Below, in pieces: positions 42,805-51,634 of a stretch of DNA of 64,000 nt; positions within the stretch are counted from its first letter, which is position 1, and every line of letters begins with the position of its first letter. The notes below the pieces were generated by a model. It had not been told where the DNA came from, searched no databases, and saw nothing but the letters and a program-made list of their open reading frames with translations. This DNA comes from Streptomyces sp. NBC_01498 (GTDB lineage: Bacteria; Actinomycetota; Actinomycetes; Streptomycetales; Streptomycetaceae), in the NCBI RefSeq assembly GCF_036327775.1, contig NZ_CP109598.1, positions 6,429,501-6,493,500 on the forward strand, read 5' to 3'. The position numbers and the translations under genes are program-made.

Positions 42805-44045
42805 CCGTGACCACGAACACCGCCACCGACCGCCCACCCCGGCAGGGCGCCGTGCCGCCCGCACCACCGGCGGAGGGCAGCTGGGTACGGGAGCGAGTCC
42901 AGCGCCTGCGCACCGGCGACTTCGGACCGCTGCCCGTCATCCTCGGACTCGTCGTCATCTCGCTGGTCTTCCAGATCGCGAACCAGCGGTTCCTCTCCCC
43001 GCAGAACCTCTCCAACCTGAGCCTCCAGATCGCCTCCACCGGCGTCATCGCGCTCGGCATCGTCTTCGTCCTGATCATCGGGGAGATCGACCTCTCCGCC
43101 GGATCGGTGAGCGGGATCACCTCCGCCTCGATGGTCGTACTGAGCATCAACAGGGGCTGGCCACCGGTCCTCGCGATCGTCCTGGCGGTCGTCTTCGGCG
43201 CCGCGATCGGCCTGTTCCACGGCTTCATCTTCACCAAGCTCGGCGTTCCGTCGTTCGTGCTGACCCTGGGCGGCCTGCTCGCCTGGCAGGGCGGCCAGCT
43301 GCTCGTCCTCGGCAACCACGGCACCATCAACATCCCCTACGACGGCCCCATCGCCGCCCTCGCCAACACCACGCTCCCGGCGTGGAGCGGCTACGTGATC
43401 GCCCTGCTCTACGCGACAGCGACCCTCGGCAGGGCGTTCCGCACCGCGGCGCGGCGGCGCGAGCGGGGGCTGACCGTACGACCGCTCACCGGCACCCTGG
43501 TGCCCGCGGCCGTGATCACGGCCGTGATCCTCGTGGCGACGACCGTCTTCGCGCGGTGGCACGGCATCCCCCTGTCGCTGCTCATCTTCGTCGGACTCGT
43601 GGTGCTCGTGGAGATACTGCTGCGCGGAACGACCTTCGGCCGCAAGCTGTTCGCCGTCGGCGGCAACGCCGAGGCGGCCCGGCGGGCGGGCATCCAGGTC
43701 GGCACGGTCAAGGTCGTCGCCTTCACGATCGCCTCGTCCCTCGCGGCCTTCGGCGGTGTACTCGCGGCCTCCCGCCTGTTCGCCGTCAACCAGGCCAGCG
43801 GCGGCAGCGACATCCTGCTGAACGCGATCGCCGCCGCCGTCATCGGCGGCACCAGCCTCTTCGGCGGGCGCGGCACCGCCTACTCCGCACTGCTCGGCAT
43901 GCTCGTCATCGGAGCGGTGTCCAACGGCATGGATCTGCTCAACCAGACCTCCGCCGTCAAATACGTGATCACCGGCGCTGTACTCGTCGTCGCCGTCGTG
44001 ATCGATTCCCTGGCACGACGAGGAAGGGCGGCTAGCGGCCGATGA
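42801..44045 (+). CDS. Sugar ABC importer permease (RbsC/XylH-like)
   Basis: A 414-residue permease of the branched-chain/ribose-type family, with about ten hydrophobic segments and family motifs VLIIGEIDLSAGSVSG, KLGVPSFVLTLGG, RKLFAVGGNAEAARRAGI and IGGTSLFGGRG. The size and an extra loop after the fifth segment resemble XylH more than RbsC. Coupled by ATGA overlaps to the ATPase and SIS genes. Confidence 0.93.
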   Translation: MTVTTNTATDRPPRQGAVPPAPPAEGSWVRERVQRLRTGDFGPLPVILGLVVISLVFQIANQRFLSPQNLSNLSLQIASTGVIALGIVFVLIIGEIDLSAGSVSGITSASMVVLSINRGWPPVLAIVLAVVFGAAIGLFHGFIFTKLGVPSFVLTLGGLLAWQGGQLLVLGNHGTINIPYDGPIAALANTTLPAWSGYVIALLYATATLGRAFRTAARRRERGLTVRPLTGTLVPAAVITAVILVATTVFARWHGIPLSLLIFVGLVVLVEILLRGTTFGRKLFAVGGNAEAARRAGIQVGTVKVVAFTIASSLAAFGGVLAASRLFAVNQASGGSDILLNAIAAAVIGGTSLFGGRGTAYSALLGMLVIGAVSNGMDLLNQTSAVKYVITGAVLVVAVVIDSLARRGRAASGR

Positions 44046-45067
44046 GTGTCAACGCGTTTCTGCGACAGGGTTTCATCCCCTTCGAGGAGGGCGTGCTGGA
44101 CCAGACCGGCCGGCTCACCGAGGTCGCCCCCGTCCTGCGCGAGCGGGCGCTCGCCGCGGCGGCCACCGCCGGCCGGCCCGCCCGGGTGACCTTCATCGGT
44201 ATCGGCGCGAGCCTCGCGGCCCTCACCGCCCCGGCCGCCCACCTCTCCGCACACGGCATCCCGAGCGTCCGCCTCAACGCGGCCGAGGCCGGACCGTTCG
44301 ACGAGGACGCCACGCTCATCGCCCTGTCGCAGTCGGGCCGCAGCCGCGAGACCGTCGACGTGATGCGTACGGCCCCGGGCCGCAGGCTCGCCGTCGTCAA
44401 CGTCACCGACTCGCCGATGGCCTCCGCCGCCGACTCGGTCCTCACCCTCGGCGACCTGCCCGACAGCCTCGCCTCGACCATCGGGTTCACCGCCTCGGCG
44501 ATGGCCGTGTCGATGCTCGCCGAGAGCTGGACCGACGGCGAACCGTCCGCGTCCTGGCTCACCCTGGGCGAACGGCTGGCGGCCTTCCTCACCGCGAACT
44601 CCCCGCGTACCGAGGAGATCGCGGACCGGCTGTCGGCCGCGTCGATCATCGATCTGGTGGCCCCGGCCGACCAGTACGGCGCGGTCGAGGGCGGCGCGCT
44701 GCTGCTGCGCGAGGTGGTGCGGGTGCCCGCCGCGTCGTTCGAGACCCGGCAGTACCTGCACGGGCTGATGGAGTCGACCAACCCCTCGACCCTGCACCTC
44801 GTCCTCGACGGCCCCGACGACGGGCAGATCGTCCGGGCCCTCGGCTCGCTCGGCCGCCAGATCGTCGAACTGCGCACCGGCGCCCCCGTCGCACACGGCG
44901 AACGCACCCTGGTGGTGCCGGTCGAGACGCGAAGCCCCCTGGAGATTCCGATCTTCGTGGCGGCGCTCCTGCAACACGTGGCACTGCGCGCGGCGGAGAA
45001 ACGGGGCATCGACCCCGACGAGTTCCTCTTCCTCGACACCGGCACCAAGCTCGACGACGGCGAATAG
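44042..45067 (+). CDS. SIS-domain sugar isomerase/deaminase (GlmS C-terminal-like)
   Basis: A 341-residue protein with two SIS domains like the isomerase half of GlmS and like AgaS/GlmD deaminases: FIGIGASLAALTAP and ALSQSGRSRETVDVM in the first, YGAVEGGALLLREVVRVPA in the second. There is no glutaminase domain. In an operon with NagA and an epimerase it is the likely deaminase-isomerase turning glucosamine-6-phosphate to fructose-6-phosphate and ammonia, in place of NagB. ATGA overlap with the permease gene. Confidence 0.85.
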   Translation: MSVNAFLRQGFIPFEEGVLDQTGRLTEVAPVLRERALAAAATAGRPARVTFIGIGASLAALTAPAAHLSAHGIPSVRLNAAEAGPFDEDATLIALSQSGRSRETVDVMRTAPGRRLAVVNVTDSPMASAADSVLTLGDLPDSLASTIGFTASAMAVSMLAESWTDGEPSASWLTLGERLAAFLTANSPRTEEIADRLSAASIIDLVAPADQYGAVEGGALLLREVVRVPAASFETRQYLHGLMESTNPSTLHLVLDGPDDGQIVRALGSLGRQIVELRTGAPVAHGERTLVVPVETRSPLEIPIFVAALLQHVALRAAEKRGIDPDEFLFLDTGTKLDDGE

Positions 45068-45173
45068 CCGTCACCGGCCCGGCCGTCGGACACCCGCCTC
45101 CGTACGGCACGGGCCGCCCACGGGCCACCGGAGCCGTCCCTCCCCCTCCCTTCCAACGGACACAATCAGGTCT

Positions 45174-46016
45174 ATGTCTACTTCGCCAGCACTGCACCGC
45201 AAGGTGGCCCAACACCTCAGGGAACGCATCGAGTCGGGGGTCATCGCCCCCGGATCGAGGATGCCCTCCGAGCGGGTTCTCGCCAATCAGTTCGACGTCA
45301 GCCGGGTCACCGTCCGCCAGGCACTGAAGGACCTGGAGACGGCCGGGCTGGTCACCGTCGTCGCGGGTGCCCGGTGGGTACGCGCGGAGACGCCCGCGCC
45401 CGCCTCGCTCCGGCCCGGCGAGCCGGAGGCGGAGTCGATCGAGGAGGGCGCCACCGGGCTCGTGAGCTTCTCGGACCTCGCCGCCGCGAACGGCCTGACG
45501 TCCACCTCGAAGGTGCTGAAGTGCCTCACCCGCGCGAGCTCGCTCGACGAGGCCGACCTGCTGGGTGTCGCGCCCGGTGCCCCCGTGGTCGAACTGGTCC
45601 GGCTGCGGCACCTCGACGGCATCCCCACCCTGATCGACTTCTCCCTCATCCCCGAGGGCCCGGCGCCCGGACTGAGCGACCACGACTTCACCACCGCCTC
45701 CCTCTACTCCACACTCGCCGAGCGGTACGGCCTGCACGCCGTCCGCGCCGACTGCGTCATCGAGGCACGCGGCGCCACCCCCGAGATCGCCGAGCGGCTC
45801 GGCCTCACCTCGGGCGACCCCGTCCTGGAGATCGTCCAGACCACCTTCGACGAGAACCGCCGGGTCGTGCAGTGGTGCCGCAGCGTCTACCGCGGCGACC
45901 GCTACCGCTTCCGCGCCGCCCTCCAGGGCCAGGCCGCCCCCGCACACCACCCCCAGACCGCGGCGGAACCCCCCGGCCGCGGCGCCGTACCCCATCTTGC
46001 GAGGTTGTATCCATGA
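45174..46016 (+). CDS. GntR/HutC-family regulator (NagR/DasR-like)
   Basis: A 280-residue regulator with an N-terminal winged helix-turn-helix (residues 8-75; MPSERVLANQFDVSRVTVRQALKDLE) and a C-terminal UTRA effector domain (about 92-250). NagR and DasR, which answer to glucosamine-6-phosphate or N-acetylglucosamine-6-phosphate, are built alike. The UTRA is followed by a Pro/Ala-rich tail. It has its own 106-base upstream gap, and its stop overlaps the ATG of NagA. It probably binds the ACCA(C/G)TGGT sites at 39642-39821. ATG 45174 lacks a strong ribosome site. Confidence 0.92.
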   Translation: MSTSPALHRKVAQHLRERIESGVIAPGSRMPSERVLANQFDVSRVTVRQALKDLETAGLVTVVAGARWVRAETPAPASLRPGEPEAESIEEGATGLVSFSDLAAANGLTSTSKVLKCLTRASSLDEADLLGVAPGAPVVELVRLRHLDGIPTLIDFSLIPEGPAPGLSDHDFTTASLYSTLAERYGLHAVRADCVIEARGATPEIAERLGLTSGDPVLEIVQTTFDENRRVVQWCRSVYRGDRYRFRAALQGQAAPAHHPQTAAEPPGRGAVPHLARLYP

Positions 46017-47110
46017 GAGTTTCCGCACGCGGCGCCGTCGTCGCCGGCGCCTGGGTGAAGGGCGACGTCGAGATCGACGACGGAAGGCTGGTACGCGTCG
46101 GCCTCCCGTCGACCGGTACGGGGTACGTCCTGCCCGGCCTGGTCGACCTCCAGGTCAACGGGTACGGCGGGGTCGACTTCAACGCCGCGACGGCCCCGGA
46201 GTTCGAACAGGCGCTGGCCGCGCTCACCCGGGACGGCGTGTTCCACGTACAGCCCACCCTCATCACCGACTCCGAGGACAACGTGGTCCGCCAGCTCGGC
46301 GTACTCGGCGACCTCCGGCGCTCCGCCCCACGCGGGGCGAAGATCGTCGGCGTCCACGCCGAAGGCCCGTTCCTGTCCCCGCACCACCGCGGCGTGCACC
46401 GCACCGAATACCTCCGCGACCCCGACACCGGTCTCGTGCGGCGATTCCTCGACGCCGGGCCGCTGCGCACGATCACCGTCGCCCCCGAACTGCCCGGCGC
46501 GCCCGAGCTGATCGCCTGGGCCGCCGGGCAGGGCGTCATCGTGCAGGCCGGGCACTCGGGCGCCGACACGGCCACCGCGTACGCGGGCTTCGACGCGGGC
46601 GCCCGCGCCGTCACCCACCTGTTCAACGGCATGATCCCGTTCAGCCACCGCGCCCCCGGCATCGCGGGCGCGACGCTCAACCGGGAGGAGGTCGCCATCC
46701 AGCTCATCGCCGACGACATCCATCTGGCGCGCGAGACCTCGCTGTTCGCGCTCAAGGCCGCCGAGCACCGCATCATGCTCGTCACCGATGCCGCGTCCCC
46801 GGCCGGGGCGGGCGACGGTGCCTTCACCGTGGGCGGCTTCACGGTCACCGTCACCGACGGCGTGCCGCGCCTGCCCGACGGCACCCTCGCGGGCAGCACG
46901 GTCACGCTGCTGCAACAGGTCCGCAAGCTGGTCGAGCACGACTGGCCCGTCGACCGCGCGGTGAACCTGGCCAGCCGGGCCCCCGCCCGCTTCTACGGCC
47001 TCACCGGCGCCGGGGAACTCACCCTCGGCGGCCCGGCCGACCTGATCGTGACGGACGAGAACGTCGCCGTCGCGCGCGTCCTGGTCGCCGGAGAGGAGTT
47101 CACGGCATGA
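46013..47110 (+). CDS. nagA: N-acetylglucosamine-6-phosphate deacetylase
   Basis: A 365-residue amidohydrolase-fold deacetylase. Features are LPGLVDLQVNGYGGVDFN (metal-site strand), GVHAEGPFLSPHHRGVH (metal-ligand Glu), QAGHSGAD and THLFNGM (two His ligands), LVTDAASPAG (catalytic Asp) and LAGSTVTLLQQV. It removes acetate from N-acetylglucosamine-6-phosphate in the cytoplasm, giving glucosamine-6-phosphate for the SIS protein. Overlaps the regulator stop and the epimerase start. Confidence 0.93.
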   Translation: MRVSARGAVVAGAWVKGDVEIDDGRLVRVGLPSTGTGYVLPGLVDLQVNGYGGVDFNAATAPEFEQALAALTRDGVFHVQPTLITDSEDNVVRQLGVLGDLRRSAPRGAKIVGVHAEGPFLSPHHRGVHRTEYLRDPDTGLVRRFLDAGPLRTITVAPELPGAPELIAWAAGQGVIVQAGHSGADTATAYAGFDAGARAVTHLFNGMIPFSHRAPGIAGATLNREEVAIQLIADDIHLARETSLFALKAAEHRIMLVTDAASPAGAGDGAFTVGGFTVTVTDGVPRLPDGTLAGSTVTLLQQVRKLVEHDWPVDRAVNLASRAPARFYGLTGAGELTLGGPADLIVTDENVAVARVLVAGEEFTA

Positions 47111-47784
47111 ACCTCGTTCCCCGCGGGCTGATCGTCTCGCTCACCCCCTCGCCCCAGTCACCCTGGCAGCACGTCCAGGACATCGTCCGGCTGGCCGCCG
47201 CCGCGCAGGCCGGCGGCGCCGTCGCCGTGAAGATGGACGGCCCCGACGCCGTACGCGCCGTGAAACGCGCCGTCCCCGGCCTCCCCGTGCTCGCCGTGAG
47301 CATCGACGGCTCGCACGGCGGGGTCGTCCGCATCACCCCGACCCGGGACCACGCCGCCGCCCTCGTGGAGGCCGGCGCCGACGTCCTCGAACTGGAGGCG
47401 GACTCGGCGGCCCGCCGCCACGACGGGCAGGACCTGTCCGAACTCGTCGCGTCCTTCGTCGCGTTGGGCAGACCCGTCAAGGCGGGCGTGCCGGGCATCG
47501 ACGACGCGCGCACCGCCGTGGCGGCGGGCGCCGCGATGGTCAGCTCGTCCACCATGGGCTACCCCGCCAAGGCGAACACCGGCCCGCTGCCCGACCTCGG
47601 CCTGGTCGAGAACCTCGTGGCCGCCGCCGGAGTGCCGGTCGTCGCCGAGCGCGGCTACGCGACACCGGACGACGTCCGCGCGGCCTTCGCCGCAGGCGCG
47701 CACGCCGTCGTGGTCGGCTCGGCCATCGTGGACCCGGTCTGGCTGACGTCCCGTTTCGCCGGGCTGCACGCCAGCGCTTCGTAG
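47107..47784 (+). CDS. nanE: NanE-like N-acylmannosamine-6-phosphate epimerase
   Basis: A 225-residue TIM barrel like NanE, which converts N-acetylmannosamine-6-phosphate to N-acetylglucosamine-6-phosphate. Typical segments are VKMDGPDAVRAV, VLAVSI, EAGADVLELEAD, VKAGVPGIDDA, VSSSTMGY and VVAERGYATPDDVRAAFAAGAHAVVVGSAI. It is the last gene of the operon. No sialic-acid lyase (NanA) gene is present, so the operon would handle free N-acetylmannosamine or a sugar entering at that level. Confidence 0.85.
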   Translation: MNLVPRGLIVSLTPSPQSPWQHVQDIVRLAAAAQAGGAVAVKMDGPDAVRAVKRAVPGLPVLAVSIDGSHGGVVRITPTRDHAAALVEAGADVLELEADSAARRHDGQDLSELVASFVALGRPVKAGVPGIDDARTAVAAGAAMVSSSTMGYPAKANTGPLPDLGLVENLVAAAGVPVVAERGYATPDDVRAAFAAGAHAVVVGSAIVDPVWLTSRFAGLHASAS

Positions 47785-47822
47785 GGGGTGCCCGACAGGT
47801 CCCGCCTGGCGGGCCGAGCCGG

Positions 47823-48395
47823 GTGCGCAGGCGCGCGGTGTTGATCGAAGTCGGCTACGGCTCCGGTTCTTCGTACGTCGCCGCGTCGGCCGCGCGGTCG
47901 CGCCACCACGAGGGATTCGCCGGGCAGCTCGACGCGGTCACCCGGGCGGGGCTGATCACCGACCCGGACACCGTCCGCGCCGTCTGGGAGGACGCCGTCG
48001 CCGCGCCCGACCGGCAGGGCCCGCCGCTGTGGCTGCACGGCGACCTCCACCCCGCCGACGTCCTCACCGCGGACGGCACCCTCTGCGGGGCGATCGACCT
48101 CGGCGACCTCTGCGCGGGCGACCCCGCCTGCGACCTCGCCGCCCCCTGGATCCTGCTGCCGGGCGGCGCCCCGGCCGCCTTCCACCGGGCGTACCGACCG
48201 ACCGTCGACGCCGCCACCCTGCGCCGGGCCCGGGGCTGGGCGGTGCTGCGCGCCCTCGCCGGCATGCTGATCGGCGAGGACGGCGTCCGTGGCCTCCCCA
48301 ACGGGAAACCCACCTGGGGTCCACCGGCCCAGGACTCGCTGCGCCGCCTCGTCGCGACGGCCCGCCCCGCCCACCCGGACGGGCAACGGCCCTGA
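47823..48395 (+). pseudogene. Aminoglycoside-phosphotransferase-like fragment (C-terminal lobe only)
   Basis: About 190 codons matching the C-terminal lobe of APH-type kinases: LWLHGDLHPADVL (Brenner motif, with Asp where Asn normally binds magnesium) and GAIDLGDLCAGDPACDLA (DFG-equivalent). The N-terminal ATP-binding lobe is missing and the first 40 codons are not recognisable. Truncation plus the altered metal residue suggest a decayed gene. Confidence 0.7.
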
Positions 48396-48406
48396 CGGAC
48401 CCGCTC

Positions 48407-48456
48407 TGTCGGCCCTCCGGCCGACAAGGCTGTCCGCCGGGCAGCCGGCGGAACAG
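48407..48456. terminator. Two tandem hairpins downstream of the APH remnant
   Basis: TGTCGGCC-CTCC-GGCCGACA (48407-48426) is a perfect 8-bp stem with a tetraloop. CTGTCCGCCGG-GCAG-CCGGCGGAACAG (48430-48456) is a second, slightly bulged stem. They separate rightward transcription from the leftward serine-hydrolase operon that ends at 48538. Confidence 0.7.
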
Positions 48457-48537
48457 GGACACCGAACGTGCACCGTTCCGTCCGGCCCGCACGGCATCCC
48501 GCACCCGAGACGGGCCGTGTTCGCGTTCTGATCCGGG

Positions 48538-49755
48538 TCAGACGACTCGCCCGGAAGGGAGCACAGGCACCTGTCCGCGTCCCGACCCCCGGAGGATACG
48601 GCGGAGTTCGTCCACGATCGACGTGGCCCGGTGGTCGTCGCCCGCTTCCATGAGGTTGGTCAGGAACGCGAATCCGACCTGGTGCGTCACGTCGGCGAAG
48701 GCGACCTGCCCGCCCGCGCCGTCGTGTCCGAAGGAGGCGGGACCGAGGTACTCGCGGGCGAGGGAGGGCAGTTGGAAGCCCATGCCCCACCGGGGGAACG
48801 GCGGCTGACCGCCGAAGACCGGGGTGCCTTCGGTCTGCGGTCGTATGGCGTCCGCGACCGTGCCGGCGTCCAGCAGCCGTACTCCGTCGGTCTCCGTCAC
48901 CGTGGACGACCAGATCGCGGCCAGTGCCCGCGCCGACGCGATGCCGCCCGCTCCCGGCAGCTCCGCCGCCCGTATCCGTGGGTCGTTGAAGCCGCGCTCG
49001 CCGTCGACGAGTTCGGTCGGGAAAGCGTTCCCGAGGGTCATGGCCCGATCGGACCAGTCGACCTCCCCGGCGGGCCGCGCCGCTGCCTGCCGCGCGACGA
49101 GCGCCGTGAGGCTCGCACCGACCCGCAGCCGGGCGACCCGATCCCGCGCCGAGTCGGGCAGACCGATCCACGCGTCGGCGTGCAGCGGCGTGGCGATGAG
49201 TTCGTCGAAGTACTGACCGACCGTTCCGCCGGTCACGCGCCGGACGACTTCACCGGCGAGCCAGCCGTGGGTGAGGGCGTGGTAGGCGTGTCCCGCACCC
49301 CGGGGCCACAACGGTTCCTGGGCCGCCAGCAGGCCCGTGACACGGTCCCAGTCGACGACGTCCTCGACGGACAGGACATCGCGGGGCGCCGAGAGCCCGG
49401 AGCGGTGGGCGAGGAGATCGGCGACCGTGATCCGTTCCTTGCCGGCGGCGGCGAACTCGGGCCAGTGGGCGACGACGGGGTCCTCGTATCCGAGGAGGCC
49501 GTCCTGGACGAGGCGGGCCGCGAGAATCGAGGTGAGGCCCTTGGTGCAGGAGAAGATGACACTGGTGGTGTCCTTCGTCCAGGGCGACCCGTCGCGCGCG
49601 TCGGCGGTTCCGGCCCACAGATCGGCGACCGTCTCGCCGCCCACCCTGACGCAGAGCGCCGCGCCCATGCCGTCCTTGCCGGTGAAGGCGTCGGCGAAGG
49701 CATCCGCGAGGGAGGCGAATCCCGGGGATGTGCCGCCCTCGATACGGGTGTTCAT
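48538..49755 (-). CDS. Serine hydrolase / class C beta-lactamase-like esterase (EstB-like)
   Basis: A 405-residue member of the beta-lactamase-related serine hydrolases. The SxxK nucleophile is SCTK (near residue 69), the second motif is YHALTHGW (Tyr general base near 153), and a KTG-like segment is replaced by HDGAGGQ as in EstB-type esterases. There is no signal peptide, so it is cytoplasmic and more likely an esterase or peptidase than an antibiotic-resistance lactamase. The start ATG 49755 overlaps the stop of the glycoside-hydrolase gene. It is the last gene of the leftward sugar operon and may deacylate the imported saccharide. Confidence 0.88.
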   Translation of the reverse strand: MNTRIEGGTSPGFASLADAFADAFTGKDGMGAALCVRVGGETVADLWAGTADARDGSPWTKDTTSVIFSCTKGLTSILAARLVQDGLLGYEDPVVAHWPEFAAAGKERITVADLLAHRSGLSAPRDVLSVEDVVDWDRVTGLLAAQEPLWPRGAGHAYHALTHGWLAGEVVRRVTGGTVGQYFDELIATPLHADAWIGLPDSARDRVARLRVGASLTALVARQAAARPAGEVDWSDRAMTLGNAFPTELVDGERGFNDPRIRAAELPGAGGIASARALAAIWSSTVTETDGVRLLDAGTVADAIRPQTEGTPVFGGQPPFPRWGMGFQLPSLAREYLGPASFGHDGAGGQVAFADVTHQVGFAFLTNLMEAGDDHRATSIVDELRRILRGSGRGQVPVLPSGRVV

Positions 49756-50732
49756 GTCGGGGTGCTTTCGCTCTGGAGGGTCAGGGGTACGAGGCCGCGG
49801 CGGTCCGGTGACCAGCTGACGGGGATGGGGTCGGACACCGCGCCGGGGAATCCGGCGTCTGATCCGGAGTTGTGGAAGGCGAGCAGGACGGTCCGGCCGG
49901 TCCGGTCCTCGACGAGCCGCCCGCTGTAGAGGGATTCGTCGAGGACCAGCCGGGCCTCCTCCACGGGGTACGGACCCAGGGTCGCAGGGGCGGGGACGCT
50001 CCAGATACCGCCGACCCGGTCGGCCTCGCGGCGTGCGGCGGACAGCCGGGGGGTGTCGCAGGACAACAGCAGGACGGTCTCGCCGTCGACGGTCGCGATC
50101 TGGGGGACCTCCAGGTGCGCGAAGCCCGCGCCCACCCGGCTGAGCGGTGGCCGGACCGTCCACTCCTGGAGGTCCGGTGACGTCGCGTGCCCGATCACAC
50201 CCCGGTCGTCGGCGGGACCGTGGCCGGCCCGTGCGGTGATGAGCATGTGCCAGCCGTCGCCCGCCGGGTCGGGGAACACCCACGGGTCGCGCCACGCCTC
50301 CTCCGGCCAGGTGGCGTCCGCCAGTTTCTCGTACCAGCGACCGTCCGCCCGGCAGACCGGCCCGTCCTGCTTCGTCCAGGTGTGCAGGTCGGTGGAGAGG
50401 GCCACCCCGATGCTCTCGACGTTGCCGCCGGTGTCGAGGAAGCGGGCTCCGGTGTAGAACATCCGCCAGACACCGTCGGGGCCGCGGACGACGCTGCCCG
50501 TCCAGGTGGCGGTCTCGTCGTGGGCCCCGGGTGCCCCGGGGCCGAGGACCGGCCCGTGGTCCCGCCATTCGGTCAGGTCCGCCGAAGTCGCGTGCCCGAT
50601 CCGGGCGTTGCGATGCCGCAGTTCCGGGTCGCCCAGGCTCTTGGGGGCGTGCAGGTAGTACAGGTGGAAGGTGTCGCCGTCGTCGGCGAACCAGAAGTCC
50701 CACACCCAGGCGTGATCCAGGCGAAATGTCAT
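49752..50732 (-). CDS. Five-bladed beta-propeller glycoside hydrolase (GH32/GH43/GH68-like)
   Basis: A 326-residue protein of the furanosidase beta-propeller group. The nucleophile-type aspartate is in AWVWDFWFADD near the N-terminus, the transition-state-stabiliser motif is RDPWVFPDP, and the acid-base glutamate is in HLEVPQ. There is no C-terminal beta-sandwich and no signal peptide, so it acts inside the cell on an imported oligosaccharide, probably a fructoside. ATG 50732 has AAGGA 6-7 bases upstream. The operon context (binding protein and two permeases upstream) supports this. Confidence 0.82.
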   Translation of the reverse strand: MTFRLDHAWVWDFWFADDGDTFHLYYLHAPKSLGDPELRHRNARIGHATSADLTEWRDHGPVLGPGAPGAHDETATWTGSVVRGPDGVWRMFYTGARFLDTGGNVESIGVALSTDLHTWTKQDGPVCRADGRWYEKLADATWPEEAWRDPWVFPDPAGDGWHMLITARAGHGPADDRGVIGHATSPDLQEWTVRPPLSRVGAGFAHLEVPQIATVDGETVLLLSCDTPRLSAARREADRVGGIWSVPAPATLGPYPVEEARLVLDESLYSGRLVEDRTGRTVLLAFHNSGSDAGFPGAVSDPIPVSWSPDRRGLVPLTLQSESTPT

Positions 50733-50809
50733 ATGACGTCCTTGTGGCCGCGGTCGCCGTGGTGAGTGCGCCGCGCCGGTGAGGGTGACGGGAAGGAGGA
50801 GAGGGTGTT

Positions 50810-51634
50810 TCAGCCTTTGACCGCGCCCTGGAGGAGCGCCTTGATGAACTGGCGCTGGAAGACCACGTAGATCACGATGGTGGGCAGCATGATGATCAGC
50901 GCTCCGGCGAACAGCAGCGGAAGCTGATTGAGGTACTGCCCCTGGAACGCGCCGAGCGCGCCCGCCATGGTGCGTTTGTCGGGGTCGTTCACCAGCACCA
51001 GCGGCAGGAGGAACTGGTTCCAGGTCCACAGGAACAGCAGGATCGCCAGGGCCGAGAGGGCGGGCATGGCCAGCGGAAGCTGGATGCGGCGAATCTCCTG
51101 GAAGGTGCCGGCCCCGTCGATGCGCGCGGCCTCGGAGAGTTCGGTGGGCACCCCGGCGAAATGGGCGCGCATCCACAGGACGCTGAACGGCATGTAGAGC
51201 CCGATCAGCGGAAGGATGATCGCCCACTGGGTGTTGAGCAGCCCCAGGGCGCTGATCTCGTAGTAGATGGGGATGATGATCGCCTCGAAGGGGATGGTCA
51301 GGCCCAGCAGGAGCAGGGCGAAGACGAATCCCCCGCCTCGGATACGGAGATTGCCCAGGGCGTATCCGGCCAGTGAGGACAGGAGCAGGCTGAGCGGTAC
51401 GACGCCGAGGATGATGAGCGTGCTGGAGCCGAGCAACTGCCAGACGTGCGCGGTCCGGAAGGCTACGGCGAAGTTGCCCCACTGGGGATCGCTGGGCCAG
51501 GAGAACCCGTCGGGGATGCGGTCCGCGGGCTGGAGGGCACCGGAGAGCATTCCCGCGAGTGGCAGCAGGGTCAGGATCAGCACCAGGACGAGGACGACGC
51601 GTCCGACGATCACTTCCGCCTTGTTGACGATCAT
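50810..51634 (-). CDS. Carbohydrate ABC importer permease (MalG/LacG-like)
   Basis: A 274-residue inner-membrane permease of the carbohydrate uptake 1 group, with six hydrophobic segments and the EAA loop ELSEAARIDGAGTFQEIRRI. The N-terminal GMLSGALQPADR segment and C-terminal FIKALLQGAVKG are typical of MalG-like partners. It overlaps the stop of the other permease gene (ATGA). The ATPase is not encoded here, so the shared MsiK-type ATPase common in Streptomyces probably serves it. Confidence 0.93.
   Translation of the reverse strand: MIVNKAEVIVGRVVLVLVLILTLLPLAGMLSGALQPADRIPDGFSWPSDPQWGNFAVAFRTAHVWQLLGSSTLIILGVVPLSLLLSSLAGYALGNLRIRGGGFVFALLLLGLTIPFEAIIIPIYYEISALGLLNTQWAIILPLIGLYMPFSVLWMRAHFAGVPTELSEAARIDGAGTFQEIRRIQLPLAMPALSALAILLFLWTWNQFLLPLVLVNDPDKRTMAGALGAFQGQYLNQLPLLFAGALIIMLPTIVIYVVFQRQFIKALLQGAVKG

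Noticed and set aside
48538..49755. Reading the serine hydrolase as an antibiotic-resistance beta-lactamase
   Set aside because: It has no signal peptide, lacks a KTG motif and sits in a sugar-uptake operon, so an esterase-like role is more likely.
49756..50703. An apparent 721-residue fusion of the serine hydrolase with upstream sequence on the minus strand
   Set aside because: The extra part is an alternative frame of the glycoside-hydrolase gene; an ATGA overlap separates the two real genes.
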